DNA of 64,000 nt from Hirundichthys speculiger (Eukaryota; Chordata; Actinopteri; Beloniformes; Exocoetidae), in the NCBI GenBank assembly GCA_018398805.1, contig JAGFBZ010002547.1, positions 439,501-503,500 of the forward strand. Direction: 5' to 3'. The position numbers and the translations under genes were made by a program. This document shows, in pieces, positions 40,636 through 50,517 of this stretch. Within the stretch, counting starts at the first letter, position 1. Each line of letters opens with the position of its first letter. Under the pieces are notes generated by a model that did not search any database, was not told the origin of the DNA, and saw only the letters and a program-made list of their open reading frames with translations.

Positions 40636-41985
40636 CGGATCCCAAGTCGGTTCACAGAGCTTCCACCGCGAACCGTTTCGTTACCTCCAATATGCAGACC
40701 AGCCCAACAGGTCCACCTCAGACAACATCTCTACCACACTCCGTCACTCCCTGTTCCACCTGGGAAACAAAGACTCCAACATCAGGGTGCTCTTTGTTGA
40801 CATCGATTTGGCCTTCAACACGGTCATCCCCCGCAAACTCGTCACACTTGGCCTGCACCCCACCCTCTGTGGGACTGGCTCCTAGACTTTCTGACTGGCA
40901 AGCCTCAGTCAGTCAGGATTGGTAACAGGACTTCAGCCACAATTATTACCAACATTGGCACCCCTCAGGGATGTGTCCTCACCTCCATCCTCTACACCAT
41001 GTTCACTCACGACTGTATCGCCTCCCACAAAGACAACATCATCCTGAAGTTCATGGATGACACTGCAGGGATTGGACGCATCACTGGAGCTGATGTAGCG
41101 GCCTGCAGGAGGGAGGTCGCTGGTCATAGTTTCTTGATGTGAGGACAGCAACCTCTCGCTCAACACGGACAAGACAAAGGAGATGATGGTGGGCATGAGA
41201 AAGGAGAAGAGACCTCATCAACTGCTGTTTATTTGAGAGCTTGAAGTGGAGAGGGTGAGCAGCTTTAAGTACCTGGGTGTCTACATCACTGAGGACTTCT
41301 CCTGGACACTGAACACCTCACATCTGGTCAAGAAGGCTCAACAATGGCTACATTTCCTGAGGACGCTGTGAAAGTTTGACATGTCGCCCAAGAACTGAAC
41401 AACTGCGACACCTGTGTCGTTTAGAGCATCTTAACCAGCTGATATCACGGCGTGGTACGGCAGCACTACTGCTACAGACTGTAGTCGCCTGCAGAGAGTG
41501 GTTAGGACTGCTGAGAAGCTCACCAGGACTCCACTGCCTCTCTGCAGAGCATCTACCACCGCAGAGTCCTCAGCAGAGCTGCCTCCATACTCAGACCCCA
41601 CATGGACCATTCACACTGCTACTCTCAGGCTGGAGGTACAGAAGTGTGAAATGCAGAACCTCCAGGCTAAGAAACTCTTTCTTCCCTTCTGCCATCAGAC
41701 TCCTGAACAGTTGACAGGAATCAAACAGTGTCCACCTCAGTAAGGCACATTTTCACACAATAACCTGCATAACTTGTACATGTAAATAGCAAATACTCTG
41801 TACAAACCAGATATATATTTCTGATCTGCCTTTGCATTTTTATATTTATTGTATTTTTATATTGTATTTTTTATTCTTATTTTTATTTTTTATTATCGGC
41901 ATTTGTGTGGACAGTAAAGCAAGAATTTTCTTGGACAGAAAACTTTTTTTTATGTGCATATGATAATAAACACTTCTTCATCTTG
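40636..41985 (+). pseudogene. Rex1-like LINE fragment
   Basis: Broken frames give the reverse transcriptase pieces [35 protein letters not shown] (first Asp block), [21 protein letters not shown], and [11 protein letters not shown], where the FADD box has become FMDD. Then come SNLSLNTDKTKEMMV, VSSFKYLGVYITEDFSW, and an RLQRVVRTAEKL C-terminal stretch. The PQGCVLSPLLYxxxTxDC motif is typical of Rex1/Babar-type LINEs. The 3' UTR ends in ATGTGCATATGATAATAAAC at about 41970. Many shifts and stops are present. Confidence 0.7.
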
Positions 41986-42307
41986 TCAGTAATCTTGAAC
42001 AAGGTTATTAACTAGCTTTGCTTTATTCAAACTAAGCTAGTATTTAGTACAAATGAAATGTCTTCAAACAAAATGGTATTTTTTTAACAGATAAAAAAAA
42101 TAAAGGTATGTCATCTTTTTTTCATTTGTTTTCCTTTTTTCCAGACGTTTTCTCTTTAAAAACTTTTGACACCCATCGGTCACCTCATGTCACTCTCCTT
42201 AACATTACATCAGCGGATCCATATGGCAGCTTTAAACACGTTGCCCCTCGCTGCACACACACACAGGCGTCACGTGACACGGTACCAGGTCAGAGCCATT
42301 TTAAGCT
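41986..42307. other. Non-coding, nothing recognised
   Basis: An A+T-rich stretch of about 320 bp without a gene or a recognisable repeat. Confidence 0.5.
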
Positions 42308-42626
42308 GTCATGGTTAGGGTTGTCCGTGTTATGTTTCCTTCTTGGTAATCTTAGTTTGGCCTGCTTTTTGTAAATTCCTTGTGTTCTGTTTCCTGCTTT
42401 ACTTTGAAGGTCTGTCTGTTCCTTGTTGTGTTCCACCTTGGTTCCTTCAGTTCATCTCCCTGATTGTTTGCAATCAGGGTTATTTAAGTCTTGTCTTTTC
42501 CCCTTTTCCTTCATCTGTTGATTTTCACTCCTGTTTAGTCTGTCCATTTTTGCTGTCATCATCCCATGTTCCTGGCTTCTGCATTTCCCTTGTGTTTCTG
42601 CCCTGCTCTCTCTTCACCCTTGGAGA
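42308..42626 (+). mobile_element. LTR-like or non-autonomous repeat fragment
   Basis: GCTGTCATGGTTAGGGTTGT onwards, with many CCTTG, TTCCTG and TGTTCC words and CAATCAGGGTTATTTAAGTC, has the texture of the fish LTR or hAT-N repeats that also gave 3565-4192. It is cut on its right by the hAT end at 42628. Confidence 0.3.
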
Positions 42627-42627
42627 C

Positions 42628-43300
42628 TAGGAATGTCCGATATTGACTTTTTTTTTCGATATCCAATGTGCTGATATTGTCCGAGAGCTTTATTTCCAAT
42701 TGCGATATAAACCGATACCAATATACAGTTAGAGGGTTTTTTTTCCCCAAAAGTAAAGCTAACAATGCTGGCTTGTTTGGTGTGGGCTGCTCTACATCTG
42801 ATCTTGATGTGTGAGGTAGATTTTTCTGAATGAAAATAAGCGTCTCAGCTTTGCCACAATGTATGCGATTCCTCTTCTCGTCAATGTCGTCAATGGGTCA
42901 CCTACTGTGGAACCAGCAGCCTCTTCTTCGTGGTCAGACTGACTACCACCTCCAGCCATTTTATCCACAACATTCAGCAGCACATTCAGTGCTCCTTCCT
43001 TCTTATCAGAGTCAAAGTAATGATCTTTGTTACAAGCATCTTTTTCCTTTTTCAGATTCATCCACTCTGGCCAGCAGCAGTGTGAGGGACATCACAGCAG
43101 GGATGGAATCTGCAGCAGTTGCCTCTGCAGAGCTGATGTCTTTTGTTAGCTGCTCAAAGAGCTCCAGAAGGTTGATTATCTTCTCAAAAATCCCCAGTGA
43201 GTTGCATTTAATGTTGCAGGGAGTTCAAAATCTGCTGCATACGCACTCAATGCCCTCTTCTGCTCCACCAGGCTGTGAATCATGTAGTAGGTGGAATTTC
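42628..43300 (-). pseudogene. hAT transposase fragment, same family as 49241-56052
   Basis: The plus-strand edge CTAGGAATGTCCGATATTGA is a hAT terminus. On the minus strand, 43290-42792 reads SLVEQKRALSAYAADFELPATL and then shifted pieces, ending with WMNLKKEKDACNKDHYFDSD. The first part is almost the same as the plus-strand sequence at 55855-56050. The C-terminal dimerisation domain was not seen, and a shift disrupts the middle. The right part (after about 43300) is lost. Confidence 0.65.
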
Positions 43301-43491
43301 ACCTACTCAGTTAAGTTTTTGTTTCGTTGAATGCAGCTGTGGCAGTCAGCAGCATGTGGCGCCCCAGGAAACCACCTATACTGCCTATGCCCTGATGAGA
43401 CGGCCCTGATGATATTAGAGTTGGACTGACTAATCAGTTAGCCAGTGACTTGGAGGGCCATTTTATAAAACATTAATACAACACCCTATAC

Positions 43492-44580
43492 CGGGGGTCA
43501 TGCAACAGCGGACCGGATCCGGACCGGGAGATGGTTCTTTCCAGACCCATGACCAATGCAAAAAATAAATAGTGTCATTTTCACAGAGCGGTTTTGCACA
43601 AATGTGGATATTTACAGCGGGCGCTGCTACTACAGTTAACAGGGTAATCTAGCTGGTAGTCAGAGACTTATCTTGGAAACGCGTGTTTGTTGTTGGCAAC
43701 GGAGCCACACATGGCCAAAGTCCATCTCTGACATGGCATCAACTAGAATACAGTGGCCATATGCAAATTCTCCGAGCAAATCAAGATTAGAATTAGAATC
43801 CCCAGAATTCATTGCACCCCCAAACCAAACCACAACTACATTATTAACAGCAAACCCAAAATCACCACAAACTTAAGCACTGATGTCAGCAACAACGCAG
43901 GAAGAAAGCAAAGTAGATACCACAGAGACATCATGACTTGCTCGAAAAAGATATAGGTAGACATTGAAAACTGTTGTTTTAAAGACGAATGGACAGCAAA
44001 ATATATTATTTATACTCCCGGTTAGCAGTTCCAACTCTCTGCCTCATAAACTCTGAGACCGTGGCAGTGATTCAAAGTGGGAACGTGAAACGCCTTTATG
44101 AGACGAAACAAAGCACTTTTTTTTTCTTTTTTGCACTTTTTAGTTAATGTTTCCTGAATGTACATGAGTTTACTTTTTTTTTTACTTAAAGAGGCCTTCA
44201 ATTCAAGAAGAAAGAAGGACAGTTCGAAGAAAAATCTTTTATGAAAAAGTGAACACCCTTTTTTGCACTTTTTAGTTTTTTCAGGGTTTAATTTTTTTAC
44301 TTGAAGAGGCCTTCAATTCTTAAGGCATGAACTTGCACTAATATTGATTTTATTTTGAGGTTTCAATTTTGGTTGATTTGAAATAAAAGCCTTAAACTTA
44401 TTTAAATGCATGGGACTGCATTTATTTATGATAAGATATGGAATATGTTGGAATATTTCCTGCATTTGAAGTTGAAATAAAAATTAGTTACTTTTTAAAA
44501 ATGCAAGACTTTGGTTCGGACCTTCTACTTAGGCAAAATTTAGTAACCATACCTCTGTGACTTTTAATTGAATACCCCTG
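43492..44580 (+). mobile_element. hAT transposon, internally deleted, 8-bp duplication
   Basis: The ends CGGGGGTCATGC and GAATACCCCTG (a CAGGGGT-type hAT terminus with one change) are flanked by a perfect 8-bp duplication, CCCTATAC at 43484-43491 and 44581-44588. At 43976-44115, pieces of a BED-like zinc-finger N-terminus can be read across shifts: DEWTAKYIIYTPG, then GNVKRLYETKHS-type residues. The catalytic part is deleted. Two related segments of about 90 bp (GCACTTTTTAGTT...GAGGCCTTCAATTC) repeat at about 44132-44210 and 44263-44323. Confidence 0.8.
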
Positions 44581-44588
44581 CCCTATAC

Positions 44589-46362
44589 AGTATATCGAAA
44601 AACTAAATCTAGACTCTGAGAACCAAAACCGAAAAAACAAGTAAACAAATGTCCTCTGATGGTATATTTTCTGGATTTGTTACCCACTTTTTTTCTTACT
44701 TTCACTGGCTACACATTCCCAGAGGACACGCCCCCAAAAATACTACTTACTCTTCCTTAACTGTAAAATCAAATTTCCTATTTTGTTTGAATGATCCATG
44801 TTTGGGTGAGTGGTCACTGACAATGTGTGTTTTTTTTTTTGTTTTTGTTTTGTCACAAAATCAGAACACATTTATTAATGCTTTGCTCAGATTTAATGAT
44901 CTTTTTAAAAGTAGAAAATTGAACCAGCCTATATGGGATTACACAATATTATATACTATTTTCTTTTCTTTAAAGACAAGTATTTATTTATTTACTTATT
45001 TATTTATTACAGTAAGGTACATGCTACTGCAAATACCTATTTGTGCCATTTCATTCTATTCTTCTCAATGCTGAAACTTAAACGATCACTGGAAAGCTTG
45101 AATACGAGTGTGTAAATACCTGGCAGGCTCTGGAAGCCCTTAACACGGTCTATGTTTGCTTCAAGGAGCTTCAGTTCATTCTCGTAAAAGTCAGGTGAGA
45201 CCGTTGAACCAATCAGGCTCATTCCTCTGCAGGCTGATTAGGTGTTCCTGTCTCATTAATCACAAACAACAGCTTTGGTGCATGATAATTAATTAATCTA
45301 TTTTAATCAAATCATAACAAAATTGTCATATTGTTTGTAAAGGAGTGTGTCTGTTGGTGATGGGAGAAATTACAGGGCTTTGGTGTGAGACCTGTCTTGG
45401 AGAGCTCTAATTGAGCCGTCTGATTAAACCAGATGGGTCTAAAGACGGAAGGGATGACTGGTGCCAACAGAACTGGCTGACTGACTTCTTCATTAATAAA
45501 CTTCCGCTAAGGGAGGCAGTTAGGCCTGAGTGGCACTGCTTACCAGAGGCTACTTATGTGCACTAATCCAACGTGACCATCCCTGCTGGCAACATGGGAG
45601 CTTTTTACGTCCAGCAATTTTCATATTTTAGGTTCATACAGTGGAATGACTTAGAGTAAACTTTTAGAGTCAACACAGGACAAAACCACTACTGACAAAT
45701 AGGAGAAATGCCTCATCTTTTGCTGAGTGTGTGTATGTGGAGGAATGTGCTTTATGAAGAATATCTGTCTTCTGTTGGATTCCACTTTTTAGTATTTTTT
45801 ACCACTGAGAGTCATATGTTTCCAAGCCTCCAATATAACCTTTATCTTCCTCTTAAAATTCCATATAAACTGCACTCTCTGAAGAGCAGTAGAAATCTCT
45901 TTCAATATGCAAAACTCTGTTCGCAGGCCTTTTTATGACTGCCATGTGATGTATTTTTGAGATATGCAAATATGGCATTTCTACTCTGTGATTTTGCTTC
46001 ATTCCCAGTTCTCCCTGCCTTTCTCTCCTTCCCCTCTCTGTCAGTGAGATGTGAAACATCACCTGCTGAGCTGCGGAAAACATTACAATATTACAATGAC
46101 CATTTGGTACAGTTGAAAAAAAAAATAGTTGCAGTCCCTTATTTTGATTTAGTGGTGTACCTGTTTCCTTTATTCATTGAAAATGAACAAAAATGAAAGA
46201 CTAAAACACTTTGTGAGGAAAATACATGTTTAGTAAGAGTTGTAATAGTGCCAGTACCACAGGAAACATCTGTGATGAGATCACACTTTTCTACAGTATT
46301 TATTAAATAATTTATTAAATGTCTGGCAAATTACTAATGCATTGACGCTGAATGTGTATAGC
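44589..46362. other. Non-coding, no gene recognised
   Basis: Short frames only. A TATTTATTTATTTACTTATT run lies near 44980-45010. I could not assign any repeat. Confidence 0.5.
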
Positions 46363-46747
46363 ATTTTAGCTAGGGCCCTATGAAATCCCTTTTATTTTTC
46401 CTCAAATTCAGTTTTATTGTTTTTCATTTTCAGTGTTTTTTGGTTTTTAATTTTTGAGAAATCCGTTTTAAGCATTTTATGCAAATTTAACCCCAAGACA
46501 GTATATAAAGTAATGAAATATAGACAATTTATGCAATTATAACTGAAAACTTCAATGTTTTTATAATTTTAAACATATTGTGTCCAACAAAACATTGTTT
46601 TTTTTGACAAACAAAAAAAATAAAGTTTTTTCTATATAATAAATAACTAAGAAAAATAATAATTCAAATAGGTAAAATCCATTTAAAGTGCAACAAAGAA
46701 AGATGTTTCAACAGCAGTAAACTAATCATTTTATTTTATTTATTTTC

Positions 46748-46827
46748 TTCTATTATCAGACAGTTTGTCATAACATACCTGACATTTTTCAGGTATGTCA
46801 TGACAAACTGTATGTCTGATAACAGAA
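46748..46827. repeat. Long hairpin (35-39 bp arms)
   Basis: 46748-46782 (TTCTATTATCAGACAGTTTG...) pairs with 46789-46827 (...CAAACTGTATGTCTGATAAC AGAA) around a 6-nt loop, with a few small mismatches or indels. The core TGTCATRACATACCTGA / TCAGGTATGTCATGACA is nearly perfect. It lies inside the hAT-like element. Confidence 0.8.
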
Positions 46828-47054
46828 AAAAATTTTTTTTACTATAGCTGATGTAGATACTATGAAATCCAAAGCACTGAACACTGGTTGTGTGTATGAG
46901 TGTGTGCCTATGTGTTTTTTTTTCTTTAGGTGTTCCAGCTATTACAGACATCACCGTTTAAATACATAATTGTTCGTATGTTTGTGTTTAGCTCAGTGAG
47001 TGACTCGCCTTTTTACGTTGGTGCCTTTGCCTTTTCACTCATTAAATGATCCTC

Positions 47055-47217
47055 GTTCAAAGACCATGGGGCAGACCAGGACATGCTGGAGAGATTACAT
47101 CTCTCAGGTCTGGGCTGGTAGAAGAGGTCGGGGGAGGGAGCTCCGGGCCTCCCTGCTGAAGCTGCTGCCCCCACGAGCCGACTCCGGACCGAGCAGGAGC
47201 TAATGAATAGATGGAAG
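47055..47217 (+). mobile_element. RTE-like LINE 3' end, 163 bp, inserted in the hAT zinc-finger ORF
   Basis: The sequence encodes the last residues of an RTE/Rex3-like protein (WRDYISQVWAG, then ELRASLLKLLPPRADSG) and ends in an ATGAATAGATGGAAG tail. TGATCCTC flanks it at 47047-47054 and 47218-47225, an 8-bp target duplication. On the minus strand the host ORF reads TCEDH up to the insertion and LMSEKAKAPT after it. Confidence 0.8.
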
Positions 47218-47390
47218 TGATCCTCACACGTATATTTTTGTGTCCATTCAATCGTGTGCTGGCAAAACTTGTAGAATTTTGAATCGGCAGACACATGATA
47301 ATCTCGGAGAAACTGCTCTGGCCTGAACCTGGGAGTCAGCCGGTAGTTCCTTTGCTTCTTCGCCAGTTTCTCAGGTGGGCGCTTCGACAT
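47218..47390 (-). pseudogene. hAT BED-type zinc-finger N-terminus
   Basis: Minus-strand frame from ATG 47390: MSKRPPEKLAKKQRNYRLTP, then FLRDYHVSADSKFYKFCQHT and IEWTQKYTCEDH. The pattern of YxxFCQ..., a tryptophan and a CxxH-like end resembles the BED-like finger of CGGBP1-related hAT transposases. The finger is interrupted by the RTE fragment and the transposase core is missing, so no active protein is expected. Confidence 0.55.
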
Positions 47391-48023
47391 GTTTTTTTGT
47401 TTTTGTTTTTTTTTTTGTTAATGAGGAAAGCGGCGGCAGGAGGGGGCAGCGAAGCTAGAGTGTCCCCACCTTTTATTGACCCCTTTTGGATGATTTTCTC
47501 AAAAGAAAAGTTCCTTTTAGACTGGGAGAAAAAAAAAGAACTTTTATGCAAATTGCCGTTCAGTTCTGTTATATTGCGCATTTAAAGTGAATTCCGTTTT
47601 TAATCTCCAATTCCGGGATTCCGTCTGTGATTCCGTGATCCATAAGGCCCTAATTATAGCATTTACATGTACCCAAATCCTTTAAAGAAGGCAGTGTAGA
47701 CTTTTCAAAACTTATTCTTCTCTAGCTTATTCCTCAACAATGCCTTTGTAATATGTGCATCATGAGGTTTTACATTATAGTGCAAAACTACAGGTTTACA
47801 TCAGGTTTATATTGGCTGTTTCAGGATGAGAGTTATTGATGCGATGATATCTTTGGTATCAGAGGTCAACCCCCTGAATATCCTCCAGGTTCATGGAATC
47901 ATTTAACAACATTGTGCTCTTAAGAAGGAGAAATATGAAATCTAGGGTTGTCCAATACATTGGTCAATTGATAAAATCGGCCCGATATTGGCACATTTAT
48001 GTAATATTTGTTCATATTGGTAC

Positions 48024-49037
48024 TAGGGATGCAACGGTACTTGGTTAAGTACGGTACGGTTCTGTACAACCTGCACGGGACCATGCGCTTTTATGTCCTG
48101 CAGTATTTATGTTCCAATAACTTTGCATTGGACTTGCACGTGAGCGTGTGTGCCTTTTAGGCAACAGGCCCACCACTGCATGTCAATGTGCACTCACCTC
48201 CGCTCACTCACAGTGACCAGCCTATCACACTTTGGCTGGTTGGCTGCAGCTCATAGACGCAGAAAAAGAAAAAAAACAAGCAGGCATGGCCAGCGGTAGC
48301 GGAGAAATTGGGAAAAACTTTTTTTAATCACCGGTGTGGGAGCATTTTGGTTTTGCTGTTGAAAACACCGGCAAGGGAGTGAAAACAGTTAACAGAACAC
48401 AATCTTCCACCTCCCTAAACCCGCGATCTTACCTGCGTAAGATCCAGTTGTTACCAGTTGTGCGTCTTGGCGCAGCTGATGTGCTTTTTAAAATACTGCA
48501 GAACGAATCGTTGGATGTGCATTTAAAGATCACAAACAATTAATGTTCCTGTCCCTCCTTGACCACCAACAGTTTCAGACATATCGGAAATAAATTCCTG
48601 CATCCAACCTTTTCCAGCTTGACAAAGATCTCCTTGGTTTCCTCCACAGCAGACATCTGAATGAGATCATGCCACAGCTGTACAGACTGACGTGTCTGGC
48701 CGTGACTATTCCCACATCCACCACAACTGCTGACCAGACATCCTCTGACCTCAAGAGAATAAAAACGTATGCAAGTAATAAGGTGATGCGTAATCGAGAG
48801 GTAGAGCCGTTTGTGCACATCCACATGTGACCAGGTGGATGCACATTGATCCCATTCGGAATAAATCTGCTCTTTTACACGCCGACATGTGAGTTGCGCT
48901 TTCCACAAACTCTGTATCTTGCGATCGCGGGTTTAGGGTAGCTGGTGGTCTGACACTGTACCGAATCCGTACCGAAACCGTGACACAAAACCGTGGTACG
49001 GACCGTACCGTGAGCCACTTGTACCGTTGCACCCCTA
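48024..49037 (+). mobile_element. hAT transposon (B), internally deleted, inside hAT A
   Basis: The ends TAGGGATGCAACGGTAC and GTACCGTTGCACCCCTA are clear inverted repeats with further TACGGTACGG palindromes inside. The flanks ATTGGTAC (48016-48023) and ATCGGTAC (49038-49045) are an 8-bp duplication with one mismatch. Two protein relics remain: an N-terminal BED-finger start at 48325-48420 (VWEHFGFAVENTGKG) and a C-terminal hATC piece at 48610-48780 (PQLYRLTCLAVTIPT). The catalytic middle is deleted. Confidence 0.85.
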
Positions 49038-49240
49038 ATCGGTACCTCCGATAATAAAAATCGATCATTGAAAACCCAGGTTTTGTCTGTTCTTAATTGC
49101 TTGGAGGGGTCCTGAGACTGGCGGGGTGCACGCTTGATGACCACATCCCGCCGCATCCTGAAAAGCAAAACAAAAACAGCAACAACAACAGTGCGTGGCT
49201 AGTGGCTAACAACCCTGCTCGATTGTTGCTCGAAAATTTC

Positions 49241-49852
49241 TGCGGTCTGGAATGTTTTCAAAGTTTCACCGGCAGATAAAAGGTATGCCCTTTTTTAAAA
49301 ACTGCGAGGCACTTGTAATGCGAGGGGGGAATAAAACTTCGTCTTACAACACTTCCAATTTACGCTCACTTCAGAAACAACCACCCTGAGGCACACGAAG
49401 TCTTTGTGCAGCAAATGAAAGCTAAAACCCAAGGAAAGGACGCACTAAAAAAATCAACCCAATTCTCCCTAAAAGAGTCAGCGGAAAGAAAAATTAGGTA
49501 CAGTGAGGAACATCCTAGACAGAAAGCTACTACGCAGAAAATCATGCAGTGCATTGCCCGGGACAACCAGCCTTTTTCAATAGTGCAAGACAGCGGATTC
49601 AGCGAACTGGTCGAGTTCCTTGAGCCACGACTTTCCATGCCAACTTGGAAGTATTTATCAGATGTTTGCCTCCCCGAATTGTACAGTGCTGTTCATGGGC
49701 CAGTCGAGAAGCTAATTTCAGATGCTGTTGCAATAAGCTTCACAACAGACATTTGGTCTTCCAGCATTACCCAGGTTAGCATGCTACGTTTAACTGCACA
49801 ATGGTTAGATACAGACTTTGCTCTTAAACAGGCTGTGCTTCACTCTCAGGAG
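49241..49852 (+). pseudogene. hAT A transposase, BED finger and first half
   Basis: The BED zinc finger is read in two frames (VWNVFKVSPADKRYAL, then NCEALVMRGGN and TSNLRS with the later His residues in QKQPP/NHPEAH). From 49406 an open frame follows: KSTQFSLKESAERKIRYSE, IMQCIARDNQPFSIVQDSGF, FLEPRLSMPTWKYLSDV and ISFTTDIWSSSITQV, where the Asp of TTDIWSS is the first catalytic residue of hAT transposases. The style is ZBED4-like. The gene is cut at 49852 by hAT C and resumes at 55490. Confidence 0.8.
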
Positions 49853-50284
49853 CAGGCCTGGAATTTCGTGATTTGAGGGACAAGGCCACTTGGCCTCCAA
49901 TGGGCATTTTTTTTGAGGGCACAAAGGCCAAATGCCAGGGCAACACGGCCATAATAAAAAAACACAATATATGCTAATAAACGGCAGTTTTTGAATTCAG
50001 AACCTTGGATATTTTTAATAGGCTACCACAACTTTTTGACTTTTATCAAAGGGAAACAGACAACAAAATAGGCAATGTCATTGACTTTTATCAGGTTATT
50101 ACACATCCATAAATTTAATTTAAATCGCCATCTGATGATGGGGATGGAGAACCTGGGGTCTTCCTAGGCCCATAAGGAAAAACAGTTGGCCTCCACCTCT
50201 CTATGCTCCCTCTGTCTTTTTGCACTGGCTGAAAAATTTAAAACAGTTTTATGATGAATCATAGTGGCACAACTAGTTAATATA

Positions 50285-50515
50285 TTTCATTTCATTTCAT
50301 TTTATTGATTCATTCCAGACATGTCAAAACAATCTTTTAAAGCATAGACAATTTTAACACTATCATGAATCTATGTATCTGAAAATAAATATAATTATAA
50401 AATATATAATAACGCATAACTCAATATACACTGACACATGTGTATAACCATAACTTAGAAACATATAGAACCTCTTGTAAATAAATCTAAATATTAAATG
50501 GACATATTCCCCCCC
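50285..50515 (-). mobile_element. Antisense LINE 3' end
   Basis: On the minus strand it ends in AATCAATAAAATGAAATGAA, a LINE polyadenylation tail. The body matches 6780-6921 and 14101-14150 (ATGAATCTATGTATCTGAAA, ATAAATGGACAT words), so it belongs to the same family. Only the 3' UTR remains here. Confidence 0.65.
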
Positions 50516-50517
50516 AA

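Larger units (their letters stand above)
46371..47652 (-). mobile_element. hAT-like transposon with TAGGGCCCTATGAAATC ends
   Basis: The left end is TAGGGCCCTATGAAATCCCT and the right end, on the other strand, is TAGGGCCTTATGGATCACGG. The flanks are ATTTTAGC (46363-46370) and ATTATAGC (47653-47660), an 8-bp duplication with one mismatch. Subterminal TTCCGT/GGATTCCG words repeat near the right end. On the minus strand there is a BED-like zinc-finger start (47225-47390); the rest of the transposase is deleted. A small RTE fragment and a long hairpin lie inside. Confidence 0.75.
47944..49852 (+). mobile_element. Outer hAT transposon (A), left part
   Basis: It begins AGGGTTGTCCAATACATTGG, matching the terminus at 42628, with GATATTGG and ATCGGCCC words following. 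The 5' region is interrupted by a complete smaller hAT (48024-49037). The transposase gene starts after that and is itself interrupted at 49853 by hAT C. The right end of this outer element was not found; similarity stops at about 56052. Confidence 0.65.

Noticed and set aside
43673..43956. Two overlapping 67-codon plus frames
   Set aside because: They lie within the deleted hAT at 43492-44580. The genuine BED-like remnant is downstream at about 43976, and these frames contain only low-information Thr/Pro/Asn-rich sequence.
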